The notes: generated by a model from the sequence alone, not told the origin. DNA of 64,000 bases from Liolophura sinensis (GCF_032854445.1 NC_088300.1:8120001-8184000), one strand, 5' to 3'. Shown: positions 1-13,239, counted from the stretch's first letter. A program made the numbers and translations.

Positions 1-2294
1 GAGCAAAAAAACTGGTTTTTATGTCAGTCATATTATGAATTGTGGTCATTAAAACTACGTGTAATGTGGCACTGACATTGATATACCAGCAAATCAATTG
101 TAATATTAAACGAGATTGTGGAGATTTGGAGTGGAATATTATCCTCAATTATTGATATTTTGAAAAAATAAAACCATACAATTAGACAGGATACCACGTT
201 CCGATAACAACGAGGATCAGTAACCAAACGTATGCTGAGCGAATCTGTTACAGAATAAAATATGTTGTTGTGCTCTCCCCTGAGTGATTAGACTTTCACC
301 ATAAATATCCGATTTATGAAAACCTTATGAAATAACATATTTTCTGTAAAATAAGGATTAAGTTGAAAATTGCGCTTTGCTCCATGTCCTTACTATATCT
401 ATTTAAAAAAAATAGTTAATCAAATGCATGTTTTGGCATGTCCTTCGTTCATTTAAAAAACATAATGACCATAAAATACCTGCATGATTTAAATACTTTT
501 TCAAATTGGCTCACCCTGTATTTGTAATGTATTGATAGATGTTACCACCGTCATTTGCTATTTATGTATGATCTCGTACGTATTCCTTTGGAAAATGGTA
601 TTTTAAGTTGTTATGAAAACAGGTCTTCAGCGTTCAATTGACATTGAACGCTCATTCATGGTCTACGGATGGTAAACGAAAGTCGGATTTGAAGCTTAGA
701 TGCTAGTGAAACACGCCTGACTGAACAATTTTAGTGAAGTACAGTAATGATACATGTGTCGACGCCTTCATACTAAGCGATCGCCTTTGCCGCTTTTGAG
801 AACGGCACTTTGATGAAAGGGTTTCTAAATACCAAAGAATGTAAATGCAACGATCTGGAACATATTAGTGCTGATAACATGAAGACAGACATCCATCATG
901 TTGCCATAGCCAACGGCCTTTCCTCCTCCTCTATTCCTAAACATATTTGCTCGGGCCTGTTGTACAGCGTCGTATAGTATAGGGTTGGTAGAAGCGTCGG
1001 GCACGGAAAAGATGGTGACGATGTAAAGCTGGGGGCAAGTATACGTTGACAGGGCACCAATTTAACGAAGTCTGCTAAAAACAGCCCGCCTAAGGACCCG
1101 CGGTTCGTTTGTTTAATCTCTGCGAACACTAATTGGCAATATGGCTAGCCAGTGTCAAATTACTCTGCTTAATGGTGATCTGACCAGGAGATAGAAGGTA
1201 GTCGGATGAAGGGTCATTCAAACAGAACCCAAATAAGGCATTGTCCATTAGGCGGACAGCACAGGGGCATTCCGACCAACAGTACATGTCTTACTTTTCA
1301 ACAGCGGAAATGCCTCAAAACAGCTCCGAGACAGATCTCCCGTGTTCCCAAGTGAGTAACATCTGAAACGTGACAGCTCCTGCTCTTTCATCGCGAACAA
1401 ACACTAACGCTTTTAAACAGTTTCAAGGACGGGCTTCATGAGGTTGTATTGAAACTGGCAGAGTAGTCAATAATTGAAGAGTCGGCGTTTGGCTTAAAGA
1501 TGTTAACAATGATTCACCAGTTGTTCTCTAGTAAAAGTCGCTTATTTTGTGTGTGTCCTGTGTACCTGTGTACTTGTTTTGTTTGTTTTGTTTTTTCTTT
1601 GGTGGGAGGGGGGGGGGCTTTTTTTTTTTTTTTTTTTTTTTGAACTGAGTGGGATTTGTCTTTCGATTTATACTGGCCTGGAACATCCATAATAACTGAT
1701 TATTAGCACGGTATATAAGCATATTTATAGCTGTGCGAGTAAAACATGAAAATGAAGGATCTGGTACTGGATCTGAATACACGGCTACATGACAATGCTT
1801 GCGTGTCCATTTTTACCCCGGTACACAGTGTTTTGTTGGGGCTTTTATATTGGATATTCCCTTTAAGGCTTACCATGGTAATTTTAGCTCACATGCATAT
1901 TACTTTCTACTCCAAATATGAGTTTTGGTAAGGATATGAAAATCAGCATCAGATATCATGGAAGGCAGACTTTACACGAATGAGGGTTCAGTCAGGTGCA
2001 CAAGGACGGTCAATTGACAGGTCACATACACTGACGTGATATATGATATGGGCATAATAATAGGGTTGGGAATTATTAAACTCACAGTCTCTCATTCTAC
2101 AAAATTGATCGGAAATGTTTTCGGAAATGAGGGCGAAGATGAGCTGACAACGTTTTACATATGCTCACTCGTGGATAACATCGATGTCCGTATCTTGTGT
2201 AAATTGTTTGTTATAAACTAGTATTTACTGTGCACTGATACTGGCTGTGAGAGCCACCAAAGTGGAACCACCAAACATCAGGTTCCATACTCAA
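1..2294. other. No gene recognised
   Basis: AT-rich sequence with only short unrecognisable frames on both strands. The only marked feature is the G/T run at 1601-1641. Confidence 0.6.
1601..1641. repeat. G-run followed by 23-nt T-run
   Basis: Ten G, one C, then 23 T. The poly-T could be the A-tail of a minus-strand retroposed sequence, but I recognise no element beside it. Confidence 0.85.
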
Positions 2295-2296
2295 TA

Positions 2297-2681
2297 CAGG
2301 GCATGCGCCGCTCTCTACCCTCAGCTTTACACCACTGCCACCAATAGACAAGCTTGACCTATGGAGTCTGTAAGACGCATATAGACTTGTTTAGGCATAG
2401 CCCCATCACTTGTCTCCTCCCACGGAACTATTTAATCAGCATTCATCAATAACATTGCTTCAGGTTTTGGTTAGAATCATGTTATACATACTCTAGATAA
2501 AGAGAATGCATGTGTATAAAGTATTATTAGAGACAAAGGTTGAGACCAATTAATTGGTTTTTATGACATCACTTCCTGCCTCATCACCGTTACCCCCAAT
2601 GACCTCGGCGATGTTCAAGATTTCTGTGCAAAATTTGCCATTGGTGGCAGTGATGTAAGGTAGACAGCGACGCATGCGCTG
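2297..2681 (-). mobile_element. MITE copy 1 (385 bp, TA target duplication)
   Basis: Non-coding element with inverted ends: CAGGGCATGCGCCGCTCTCT at the left and the reverse complement of CAGCGCATGCGTCGCTGTCT at the right. The arms stay similar for about 50 bp, through CACTGCCACCAAT. It is flanked by TA on both sides (2295-2296, 2682-2683). It matches 44447-44829 over its whole length in opposite orientation. This is a non-autonomous DNA transposon; TA flanks suggest a Tc1/mariner-type source. Confidence 0.85.
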
Positions 2682-2683
2682 TA

Positions 2684-5074
2684 ATAGATACAGCTGTAGA
2701 TATTAGGTACCGACCTATTAACTACCTCGTCTACATGGTAATGGTTGGTCTGTTATCAGGGTACTAGTACCAGGTTGATGTCTCTTCGCCTTATGGAAAA
2801 TTGGTCGAGATACTTATCACTGTTCATAAATTCAACGGCCATATCATGTCAAAGTCGACAGATTAAACACGACAATTCGGTCAGTGCTAACATATACATA
2901 CGAGGAGCTGGATGTGATAAGACAGACACAGCATCTAGGTATTTCGATCTGGAGAGCTCACCTGAAGCCTACATGTGCTGGCTGTCGTTACACGGGAACA
3001 CACGTACACGTCAAAAAATCTTTACAAGATAAAATTACGTAATTTGTGATAAATTACATTTTTTTTACCTAATTCTGCTGAAGTCATGGTCCAGGGTGGG
3101 TAGGTGAATATAAAAGCCTAACTCAGGTAAATTGATTTGACACAGGTTAGGTACATGTACCAGTATAATAATTTACCATTTATTACACTGCCTTCGTTTT
3201 TCTGGGCCCTGGTGTTCAAAACTGTTTTAAGCAGGTTTAATTTTAGGCCAAGTCTTAAGTTTAGAACTTAGCCCAAAAACAATTGCTTAACATTATATTA
3301 AATATAAACTATGAATCAACTACTTTGACTTTGGACAACTGCGTCGGCGGCTGAATTCGGCTAAAATTTAAATAGAAAACTGACTTAATACCAGTATTAA
3401 CTAATACACATTAGAACAACTGGACCCTGGATTTACTCTCTATGCTCTGTAGTCTTCTATATCGTACTGTTATGTAAAGGGATCCCACTCACATTTCCCA
3501 TTCTGTCCGGTTTTCCGGCGTACCTTATCAGATCGTGGCACCCAGTTATTCACCATCTACGAAGCATGGACTGGGTTGACAGATGCTAATATATGACGTT
3601 AATAAAGCGGTATACAAATAAACACAAGTGTAGATGTTGGCTGCCAGACACTAGACAGAAATGATAGCATGCAGCGGAATGTACAATGTGAAGTTCGTTC
3701 ACCCGGTTAAGTAATGTGTTCTAAGAATTTAGTTACACGTTGGCCTAAACCAGTTTCGTAATTTATGTATGATTTCACGTCAGGTTGAGATATTAATGGT
3801 GATGGTGTTATCGAGGTGGCAATGCCTCCATTAATACTCAGTGGCTGTAGAGAAGATTAGTACAGTGACATCAGAGAGTCAAAGATTGCCAGTCTAAAAC
3901 TGGAGCACTGAGATGCAGCCGATGTTCAGGTATACTGGTATGTACCACAAAATCAGGTGGCGATGTTAAAGAAACACCAGTACTGTGATACTATCTTGAT
4001 GGGGGCGTATTACCCTAGCACGGCTTACATATCTGTAATGGTAATTGAACATGCTTACTCTGAACTTACCGAACTCGAATACAATTCCGTTTACTCAGCC
4101 ATGGCTCATTTCAGTGGCATGTGGCAAATGATGGGAAGATACATGTAGTGCCATTTTTTCCTTCGAAAGCAACTTTTTGGTTTATGGTCAACACGATGTT
4201 TCGATATAGTTACTAACATCGTTATAAGCCTTGTTAATTGACCTCAAAAATGTTATACACGAAGAGACATGTGTGACAGAACTTAGCAGCTGGGATTTGA
4301 ACCAGCGATTTGAGGGTTTGGAGCAGACTAAAGGGAAATTCCCTCCAGCGCGGATGTAGATGGCGCTTTTATATCACCCTGTTACACCCTTACGGCCTTA
4401 TATTTGTTATATATACTACGTTTACAGGTGGTATTAGTTTACCACATTCTGTCACGGTATCAACAAAGTTGTGCTGTGGAAAATTGAATGGAAAGTGAGG
4501 AGGATAACTTTTTTCTTTCGATTCTGCCCTCGTATTGTTAGTAAATAGGACTGATGGCAGATGAGTAGTTTCTTTCATTCATTTATTTATTCAGGTTACA
4601 GATTTTTGCATACAAAGTATACAAAGTAAATGTACAAAATATTCATTTCCGTGACGAAAAACAACTGATGTCTTCCACACGATTTCACTTGTCCATATTG
4701 TCCCGCTATCTTATCACAAATATCGTTATGTTTAGCTGAGACAAAACTCAGTTCTCAACAGAAATAATGTCCGTCCCCTGTGATTCCACGAGAGCCGAAC
4801 ACGTTACGTTAATGATGGTATCCGAAGACAGGCCCCGGGAAAGCCACCTTTGATGTCCATATTTGTTATTCTTTAACATGTATCTGTCATACATGTAGTT
4901 TGATCCTAATGAGTCTTATCTCGGAGATACAATAACGTCACCCATACCTCAGTAGCCTTAGGCCGCTATGTTGTTTGGAGAAAGGCACTCTGTGCATGAA
5001 AATAAATCTTGACTTCTCATGGGGATAATGAGTCACTGTAAAACTGACGAAGACAGTGACTCCTGACTTAATGA
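2684..5074. other. No gene recognised
   Basis: Short frames only, without domain or splice support. A tRNA-head-like fragment (GGGATTTGAACCAGCGAT near 4292) may be a SINE remnant. Confidence 0.55.
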
Positions 5075-5211
5075 TTTGATTTATTTATTTGATTGGTGTT
5101 TTACGCCGTACGCAAGAATATTTCATTTATACGACGGCTGCCAGCATTATGGTGGGAGGAAACCAGAATGAGCTAGACTTGAACTCACAGCGACTGCACT
5201 GGTGAGAGGCT
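5075..5211 (-). mobile_element. tRNA-derived SINE A, internally deleted
   Basis: On the minus strand it has a B-box-like GTTCAAGTC head and an AAATAAATAAAT tail, with the conserved core around GTCGTATAAATGAAATATTC. About 70 bp of the usual central part (the GGGTTTCCC-rich region seen at 8677-8879) is missing. Confidence 0.8.
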
Positions 5212-5734
5212 AGCTTGAAGAAAGATTTTGTGACTTTGCGTCATTTTTCCATAGCCAAGTCAGATTTATTATGAAAATATCTTCCCAAAATCTAAATGAA
5301 AGAGTCTGTTATCAATCAGAAGGTCCTGCTATGGTCGGTAAATTCCCTGAAGTTGGTACAGCCAGCTAGGCCATATGCTTACAGGCCATGAGCAGCAGTC
5401 CCGCTAAGACACGAAGCTCCTGTCCACTAAAAGAAACATCGGCCTTTTGAACACGCAACCGAGCTGATACTCTTCAGTTGGGTATCAGGCGTCACCAAAC
5501 GATTGTTTGCTATTTATTTTATTGATAAACGATGTTAAATTTTTGAAAATATTTTGATAACATTTCTGGAATACTACTAATGTTCACTTTAACATGACGT
5601 CTTGACGTGCCTGTGGAAATATACAATAAAATGGCTATACGCCCAAATGGCACTTCAACGTCAGCATGCATTGATAACATCTGGTCTCTCGTCGGATATT
5701 TTTTTACTGTTCACTTAAGCAACTCCTATCCTTT

Positions 5735-5880
5735 GTATTTATTTGATTGCTGTTAAACGCTAGAAATTGTTTCACTTATACGATGGCTTTCATTCGTATG
5801 ACTCGTGGGAACCGGAATATCCCTGGTGAACCAGTGGCCTTTGGCAAGTTACAGACCAACTTGACTGCCCCATGTTACGA
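5735..5880 (-). mobile_element. Diverged SINE A/B-type fragment
   Basis: The tail region (TATTTATTTGATTG on +) and TTTCACTTATACGATGGC match the SINE A core. The next part (GTGGCCTTTGGCAAGTTAC) matches the element at 29690-30000 instead, so this looks like an old member of the second subfamily. Confidence 0.6.
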
Positions 5881-6004
5881 ACAGGCAGGCACACTTATTC
5901 ATCAAAGGAAGCGGACCATAAGCGCCGCTTGTTGTCACCATGGCCCCATGAACTGCGATCTGAGGAATGCCAGAGGTCGAGTTGAGCCCTCACCGTGACT
6001 GCTT

Positions 6005-6795
6005 TGTAGTGAAAGCCTCGCACATTAACCCACATCTGGTGTGCCTCTTGGTCGAAGTTAGGCACCTCAAGCCTCAACTGGTTTGCTCGTGTTGGAGGTC
6101 ACACACCTTAGCCTTCACCCAGTGTGCCTCGTGGTGGAAGTCACGCATCTTAACCCTCCCCTGTTGTGCTTCGTGGTGGAAATCACGCACCTTAACCCGT
6201 ACCCACTGTTCCTCATGGTGGAAGTCACGCACCTTAAGCATCACCTGGTGTTCCTTGTGGTGTAAATCACACACCTTAAGCCTCACCCGGTGTGCTTCGT
6301 AGTGAAAGTGACTCACCTTAACCCTTATCTGGTGTGCCCCGTGGTGGAAGTCACGCACCTTAACTCTCCTCTCCTGTTTCTTGTGGTGAGGTCACGCACC
6401 TTAACCCTGACCCGGTGTGCCTCGTAGAGGAAGTCACGCATCCGAACCCTCATCTGGTGTTCCTTATGGTGTAAGTCATGCACCTTAACCCTCGCTAGTG
6501 TGCCTCGTAGAGGAAGCCACGCACCTTAACCCTCACCTCACTCGTGGTAGAAGTCCTGCATCTTAACCCTCATCTAGTATGTCACGTGATGGAAGTTATG
6601 CACCTTAACCCACACCTGGTGTGCCGCGTAGAGAAAGTCACGCACGTTAACCCTCTCCTGGTGCTCCTTGTGGTGGAAGTCACGCACCTTAACCCTCACC
6701 TAGTGTGTCTTGCGATGGAAGTGACGCACCTTAACCCTCAGCTGATGTAACTTATTCTTCACGTGGTGTAGCTCGTGGTGGAAGTCAAGCAACTA
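6005..6795. repeat. 42-bp tandem array, about 19 copies
   Basis: The unit resembles GGTGGAAGTCACGCACCTTAA followed by CCCTCACCTGGTGTGCCTCGT. Because 42 is a multiple of three, each frame repeats a 14-residue peptide; frames stay open on both strands for 60-110 codons. Copies are diverged at many sites. No start, splice or protein-domain evidence for coding. Confidence 0.9.
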
Positions 6796-7874
6796 ACCAC
6801 CAATTCCGTGTTCCCTCATTCTCCAGCCATTTGGCAGAATATATTCAGGATGTGTATTGATATTTATCTACCATGAGAATTAAAGTGAACCTAAAGTCAG
6901 CCACTAAATTTTAAAAAAAACGCAAATACCCTACTAAAGAGTTTCAGTTCTGTTCTGGTCTCAAACGGCCGAGGATTGGCAGTGTCTCAGGACGAATTTC
7001 GTTGGGTACAGCATCGTCTTTCAACGCCCATGCAGTTCTCCGATGTTTGGAAGACATCGATTCCTTAATGAAGATTTCCTTAATGAATCTGACTTCGCTA
7101 AAGAAAAACTATGCGACAAAATCTGTCCACTTTCCGGAAATGCCTGTCCCGATGCGGTTTTGTTGCCAGCTTATCCTGACAAGTTAGTGCAGCATATTCC
7201 GCAAACATGTTACCATTGTGACACATGTAGTCCTCCTATCACAAAAAAGATTTCTCACAACACCCATTGTTCAACGTGCCGTTTCATTTCAACAAAAATT
7301 TTGTCACCCGAGACACTGTTGTCTTCGTCTCGCATACATGCTTATGCTGTGTAACATTACCATTTAAAAATATTCTGAATGCAATTTTACTGAAATAATG
7401 TTGATGTCCAACATATCGATTTGTCACTCAGGCCAGGCAATTGTGGTGGTGAGCAAGATAGACGAATACAGGCTACAGGTTATAGGTAACAGAGATCAGA
7501 CCTTAACAGAGGTCTTAAGTATCACACCTCAGACAACTTGACCTTCACAAAGGTCTTAAGCCTCATATCTCTGACAATTAAACCTTGATGAACGACCAGA
7601 CGTTTTAGCTTTACATGAGGTACTTAGTTTCGTGGACCTCTAGGCAGAGTCGTCTACTTACTAGCCCGATTGCCATTACACCTGTGAATGGATACTTTCA
7701 TGTCATAGTTCCGTTTGTTTCGATGTTTGGAAGTGACAAATTTATACTGCACTCAATTCCTATGATGTTCGTTATTTAACCAAATGCTTATGTTGATTGT
7801 TGATTACATGTACATGTATATCTTGTACATGGTAATAGCGTTTGACGCTGGTTTTGCGTCACAGGGTTTATCAG

Positions 7875-9035
7875 TGCAGGATGGTGAATTCTGGTTAAGT
7901 TTATCAGTGCTGGTTAACTTTATCAGTGCTGGTTAAGTTTGTTAGTGTTGGATAGGTTTACCAGTGCTGGTTAGGATTATCAGTACTTGTTAGATTTATC
8001 AGTGCTGGTTAAGTTTATCAGTGCTGGTTAGGTTTATTAATGCTGGTTAAGTTAATTACTGGTTAAGTTTATCAATTTACTACTGGTTAAGTTTATCACT
8101 GCCGGTTAGGTTTATCAGTGCTGTTTAGCTTTATTAGTGCTGCCTAACTTTATCCGTGCTGGTTAGGTTTATCAATGCTGGTTAATTATTACTCGTTAAT
8201 TTTATCATATTACTACTGGTTAAGTTTATCAGTGCTGGTTAGGTTTATCAGGTTAGGTTTATCAGTGCTGGTTAGGGTTTATCAGTGCTGGTTAGGGTTT
8301 ATCAGTGGAGGAATGTTGAATTCTGGTTGAGTTTATCAGTGCTGGTTAGATTTATCAGTGCTGGCTAAGTTTATCATTGCTGGTTAGGTTTATTAATGCT
8401 GATTAAGTTTATTACTGGTTTATCATATTACTACTGGTTAAGTTTATCAGTGCTGGTTAGGTTTATCAGTGCTGTTTAGGTTTATCAGTGTTGGCTAAGT
8501 TTGTCAGTGTTGGTTAGGTTTATCGATGCTGGTTAAGGTTATTACTGGTTAAGTTAGGGTTAGGGTTTATCAGTGCTGGTTAGGGTTTATCGGTGTTGGT
8601 TAGGGTTTATCAGTGCTGGTTAGGGTTTATGAATTTCGGTTGAGTTTATCAGTGGTGGTTAGGGTATATCAGTATCATTTATTTATTTATTTGAGTGGTG
8701 TTTTACGCGTACTCAAGAATATTTCACTTATACGACGGCGGCCAGCATTATGGTGGGTGAAAACCGGGCAGAGCCCGGGGGAAACCCACGACCATTCGCA
8801 GGTTGCTGGCAGACCTTCCCACGTACGGCCGGAGAGGAAGCCAGCATGAGCTCACTTGAACTCACAGGTGCGAGACTTCTGGAGGGTTTATCAGTGCAGG
8901 GTAGGATAATGAATTCTGGTTCAGTTTATCAGTGCTGGTTAGGGTTTATCAGTGCTGTGTGAGATTCTCAGTCATGGTTACACGTGTAAGTTTATCAGCG
9001 ATGGTTAAGTTTATGAATTCTGGTTAAGTTTGTCT
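7875..9035. repeat. 20/21-bp tandem array (TTATCAGTGCTGGTTAGG type), split by a SINE
   Basis: Dozens of copies of GGTTTATCAGTGCTGGTTAG with single-base changes. From about 8270 a 21-bp form with an extra G creates GGTTAGGGTTT, and about 8555-8570 reads TTAGGGTTAGGG. A SINE sits at 8677-8879 and the array resumes after it. Confidence 0.92.
8677..8879 (-). mobile_element. SINE A inserted in the 20-bp array
   Basis: Most complete SINE A copy here: ATTTA-type tail at the left, GTGTTTTACGCG, TATACGACGGCGGCCAGCAT, a GC-rich middle (CCGGGCAGAGCCCGGGGG), CTTCCCACGTACGGCCGGAG, and the B-box region at the right end (TTGAACTCAC). The tRNA A-box end is missing, so it is 5'-truncated. Confidence 0.88.
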
Positions 9036-12000
9036 TGCTGCATGGTCCAATTTATTCACGGTTGTCCACTTCTACATCAGACTAACTGAAAATGTCTTGA
9101 TATTCTAATATCAATGAAATGGAATTAATGTTGCATAGGTATAACATATTTTGCTGTCTAAAAATAATTAAAATAAGTTGTGAGTGAATAGTAAATGACT
9201 ATGTTGCTCACAACAATGTCTTACTCATTTGAAGATCACTTTGTCTGCTTTCCTAATTATCACACTATCACCACTGCTAATACTTCTCTCTTCCCTCTTG
9301 AGCTGTACGATTTATTTTGTTCTTTGCTGATCCAAGATTTGCGCGAAACGCCCCAATTATTTACGAAGATTGAAGGTTTCCATGTTTAGCTTACAGTCCG
9401 GGTGTGAGACTCATCCCACCCACCACAAACAACTCAGCATTTAACCCGCACTACAGTTTACCGCCCATTCATCCATCCAAAATTTGTCAGGTAGCGCCAG
9501 ATAAAAATTGACATCGGCACTAGCACCGGTGTTGTGAATTTGAGAGGATAGACGGCGAGCAGCTGCGGCAATAAGGTCCCGCTTTCAAGAGTCATGATGA
9601 AAACTATAAAGGGGAGGTGCATGGATACACAAGCTTTGAGAATTCAGATAGCCTTGATCTACTAGACAGGTGTAACCTGTCATTGTGATGTATTGAAGTT
9701 TTATTGAGCAATAACGCCGAGGTCGCCATGAACAATACGAACTGGTTATCATGCTCAATATCCACCAATACATTGAACTGACGGCCAAACTTCATATGTC
9801 CGTTTATGTAAATCCCTCATACAACAATAAGTGAGTATACAGTTTATATAAGTGTAACAGTGAAGACAGTGAGGGTTCAAGTATTCATAAACTGGTTTAT
9901 ATCAGAATGGTTCTGCTATTGTTACATTTTATGACGAACGGTAGCATATATCCGTAAAGGATTACATTGATATGTGGGCATTACCTATCAATCTAATTGT
10001 GTGCCTTCTACAAATCACCACGGAACATGGGCGTATGGAGGCGGACAGAGTAAGTCACGCTATGTAGGAAGTCATGTTTATTTGAACTCTGTTGGGATAT
10101 GAATATCACCAGTGAGATTTACGTGTGTTGGGCAATGCAGCGATAACAAAAAGACATTTGGTTCGCCAGCTGGCCATACCAAGAGCAACCTACGCTCTCG
10201 CTGAGGGCGTTCTGGGTATTAGCAAAGGTTAATTAACTGGAAATATATGCAACGGCCCATTAGACCATGTCCATGGCAATTGCACATTTCCCGATCATTT
10301 AACACTTTTTATGATGAGAGTACATAGCATTAAGACACATAACAGCGCCTCAGAAATGTTTGTTCGATAAAAATATGTAAAGTATAGTATACAGAGAAAG
10401 TGCTCTAACTGCATCTTCCTTACAAGAATGCGGTCGTAGAGCATATCAATGTGTAGAGCTTGTTGTGTTGCTTGTCACTGGCAATTTTTTTTACATTTTA
10501 CAGAGCTGAATATTCGCGTCAGTTTACAAGAAATAGACTTTAGTTATGCATACGACATATTTGTGTGGTAATATTAATCAGTCAAATCTTCATGATAAAC
10601 GAGATGGTAATTAAATGCCTTATATTTCATGTCTGTCGGGAACGGATTATGCATGTAAATAAGGGCTATGTGTTGTCATTCAGTTGTCATTTCCACATCT
10701 GAAGTGTTTATATAATTAGATGTTACAATTTCGACAGAAGATGCCGCTACTTCAAAAAATCTGCAAAATATTACCAGAAGCAGAATTTTGCGGTAGTGTA
10801 GAAATTAGTAACCAATCATGCAGTAATGTCAACTGCTGGTGTAGTAATCTGTGCAGCCACTACGATAGCAAAAAGACAATAATATAACATATAGGATCGT
10901 CTGCCGAGTGGTCTTATGACAGGGTAACACAGGAAACGTTTTAACGAAAAACATTATGTGGAAGTGAATTAATGAACGTTTATGAAATTGTAATCAGGGA
11001 AGACAACTCTGACATCCTGTCGCCCTGGAGATGATATGACACATTGAAATGACATATTCATTCGGTGCCTTTGTCTGGTTTTTGATGGTCTTATGTAACT
11101 TTGACGCTATGTGTGAACATCCATGCGCAGACATCTCTGAGGGTTAAACAATGCCAAATGCCGTGTGCTGGAAACTCGTTGTGTCGGTGGGTAAATCAAG
11201 AGGGAGGAGTGCAGTTACGCAAAAAGAACACCGCCCGACAGTTACGCAAACAGAACACAGCCGACAGTTAAGCACACAGCCCACAGTTACGCAAACCGAA
11301 CACAGCCGACTGTAACTATTGTTCGGAAGATTAAGAATTGAGTCAATACGAGGGGCCAAGAATAAGACATAAGCTAAGACATGGTGGTCTTCGTTTGGCT
11401 CTCTTGCATACATATGGTTATATAAGTTACACAAACTTATATCAACTTGATTACTGGCCTCATGGTTTACGAGAAACAGCATACAATACGAAATGCCTGA
11501 GTTGTTTTTTGCTCTAACAATGACACATTTACACCGCTTTATTCTGTTACACTTATGTCAGCTGAACAAGAATGCTTATATACAATAAAGAAGCAAAGAA
11601 GTTGGAAGTACTACGGTTTACACCTCGTATAGAGATCACCGCCGTCTTATAAGTAAAATGTTGTTAAGATTGGCGTTAAAACACATTCACGGTCTGTAGA
11701 TAATAACAGTGAGGCATACATGTTCCAGCATAATGGGTTCTCACTGGGCAGTAGTACTGCATTTTGTGTGGGGACCCTGTGGTTTACCATAGAGACATAC
11801 TGTATGGTGTCCTCGCTACGATTACGGTTGCTTTGTGCCATGAAGCGTTCAGGATATTTGTCCTCATTTACACCCACAAACGCATTATTTGCTAAATTTC
11901 TCAAAAATCTGTACTGTGCCATGTGTATTTTTCATCACACGAATCTTACCTTATTCGAACTGCAGGAGAAGAACCTTCAGCATCACTGGCATTATAGACT

Positions 12001-12203
12001 GATGTTTAGCTGTCTCTTTCTCCCGGAAAAAGTACCAATATACTTATTTTATGCGTATTTTTCTCTGACATTATTTTTGAAAACCATGCGATTTTTTGTA
12101 ATCGTTATCAACTTTTCATTCAATGGGATGTGAACGACATGTGAATCCATAATGGCAAATTAATACATGACAATAAAGAGATCAGTATTCATAGAGCGGG
12201 TTC
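9036..12203. other. No gene recognised
   Basis: The longest frames are 112 aa (minus, 11482-11144) and 137 aa (plus, 11720-12133). Neither shows a motif I recognise. A short imperfect repeat of ACAGTTACGCAAACAGAACA type lies at about 11212-11310. Confidence 0.55.
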
Positions 12204-12213
12204 TCAATACATC

Positions 12214-12343
12214 CTAACCTAAGGATGGTTGTGGGTGTCCCCCGGGCTGTGCACGGTTTCCTCCCACCATAATGCTGGCCGCTGTCGTATAAGTGAAATA
12301 TTCTTGACTACAGCGTAAAACACCAATCAATTAAATAAATAAA
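12214..12343 (+). mobile_element. 5'-truncated SINE A with target duplication
   Basis: Core CCACCATAATGCTGGCCGCT, TATAAGTGAAATATTCTTGA and tail TTAAATAAATAAA in plus orientation. It is flanked by a 10-bp direct repeat TCAATACATC at 12204-12213 and 12344-12353. Confidence 0.85.
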
Positions 12344-12620
12344 TCAATACATCTGATATCAATTTGTAAGTTAAATGGAAGTTAAGTGACAATTTAATGG
12401 GATTATAAAACAACCCAGTCCAGAAAACTCCTTTCTGTCGCCAACAAAGACGTCTAAAACTTTATGCTCTTCTGTTCTTTCTTGTAGTACGTCTTTTCGG
12501 TATGACGTATGTGTTCATGGAAGATTTAGGAAGTACACAACCACTGCAACGTTACAAAACCACGTGTTCTTAATGCGCTTTGAATTCCTTTCGTCGTGTG
12601 TCAGGCTCTCCCATTGCCAT

Positions 12621-12849
12621 TACCTCAGCATTCTAATAGCCTCAGTATTTTGATAACCTCTGTACTCTGATAACCTCAATATTCTGATAACCTCAGTATT
12701 GTGATATCCTCAGTACTTTGATGATCTCAGTACTCATTTGATAACCACAGTAACCTTATAAGCTCAGTATTGATGAACGTAGTATTGTGATAGCCTCAAT
12801 ACTCTGAAAACCACAGTACTCTGATAACCGCAGTACTCCGATAACCTCT
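12621..12849. repeat. 17-bp tandem array, about 13 copies
   Basis: The unit is CCTCAGTATTCTGATAA with substitutions and a few indels. AT-rich, non-coding. Confidence 0.88.
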
Positions 12850-12872
12850 AATAACGTAGACAAGAAAAAGTA

Positions 12873-13080
12873 TGCAATTCTGCAACGACGGTCAAGAAAG
12901 GGTATCGTATTATACCACAACAGTCAAGAAAAGGTATTCCATTATACTACAATGGTCAAGTAAATGTGTCCCATTATACCACGATGGTCAGGAAAAGGTA
13001 TCCCATTATACCACGATGGTCAGGAAAAGGTATCCCATTATACCACGATGGTCAGGAAAAGGTGTCCCATTACAGCACGA
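12873..13080. repeat. 32-bp tandem array, about 6 copies
   Basis: The unit is ACGATGGTCAGGAAAAGGTA plus TCCCATTATACC. The last copies before 13080 are nearly identical, suggesting recent expansion. Short open frames across it are by-products. Confidence 0.9.
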
Positions 13081-13150
13081 CGGACAACCGTCGAGGAACA
13101 AAATCTTTCTCTTTTGACATCATGGCGACTGGGTGTGAGATAACAAAAGT

Positions 13151-13230
13151 GATATCCTCCCACCATAATACCGTCGTAGAAGTGAAATATTCTTGAATAC
13201 GGAGTAAAACCACCAATCAAATTAAATATA
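13151..13230 (+). mobile_element. 5'-truncated SINE A fragment
   Basis: Matches the core (TCCTCCCACCATAATACCGT, GAAGTGAAATATTCTTGAA, ACCAATCAAATTAAAT) in plus orientation, directly after the 32-bp array. Diverged tail. Confidence 0.75.
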
Positions 13231-13239
13231 ACTGAGTGA

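Noticed and set aside
4285-4320. Possible tRNA gene (GGGATTTGAACC on +, a B-box in reverse)
   Set aside because: No cloverleaf could be folded around it; most likely a SINE head remnant.
7002-7354. Cys-rich 103-codon frame (CYHCDTC...)
   Set aside because: A few cysteines but no recognisable zinc-finger or secreted pattern and no splice support.
11720-12133. 137-codon plus-strand frame
   Set aside because: No motif, hydrophobic segments of random AT-rich type, and an overlapping minus frame of similar quality.
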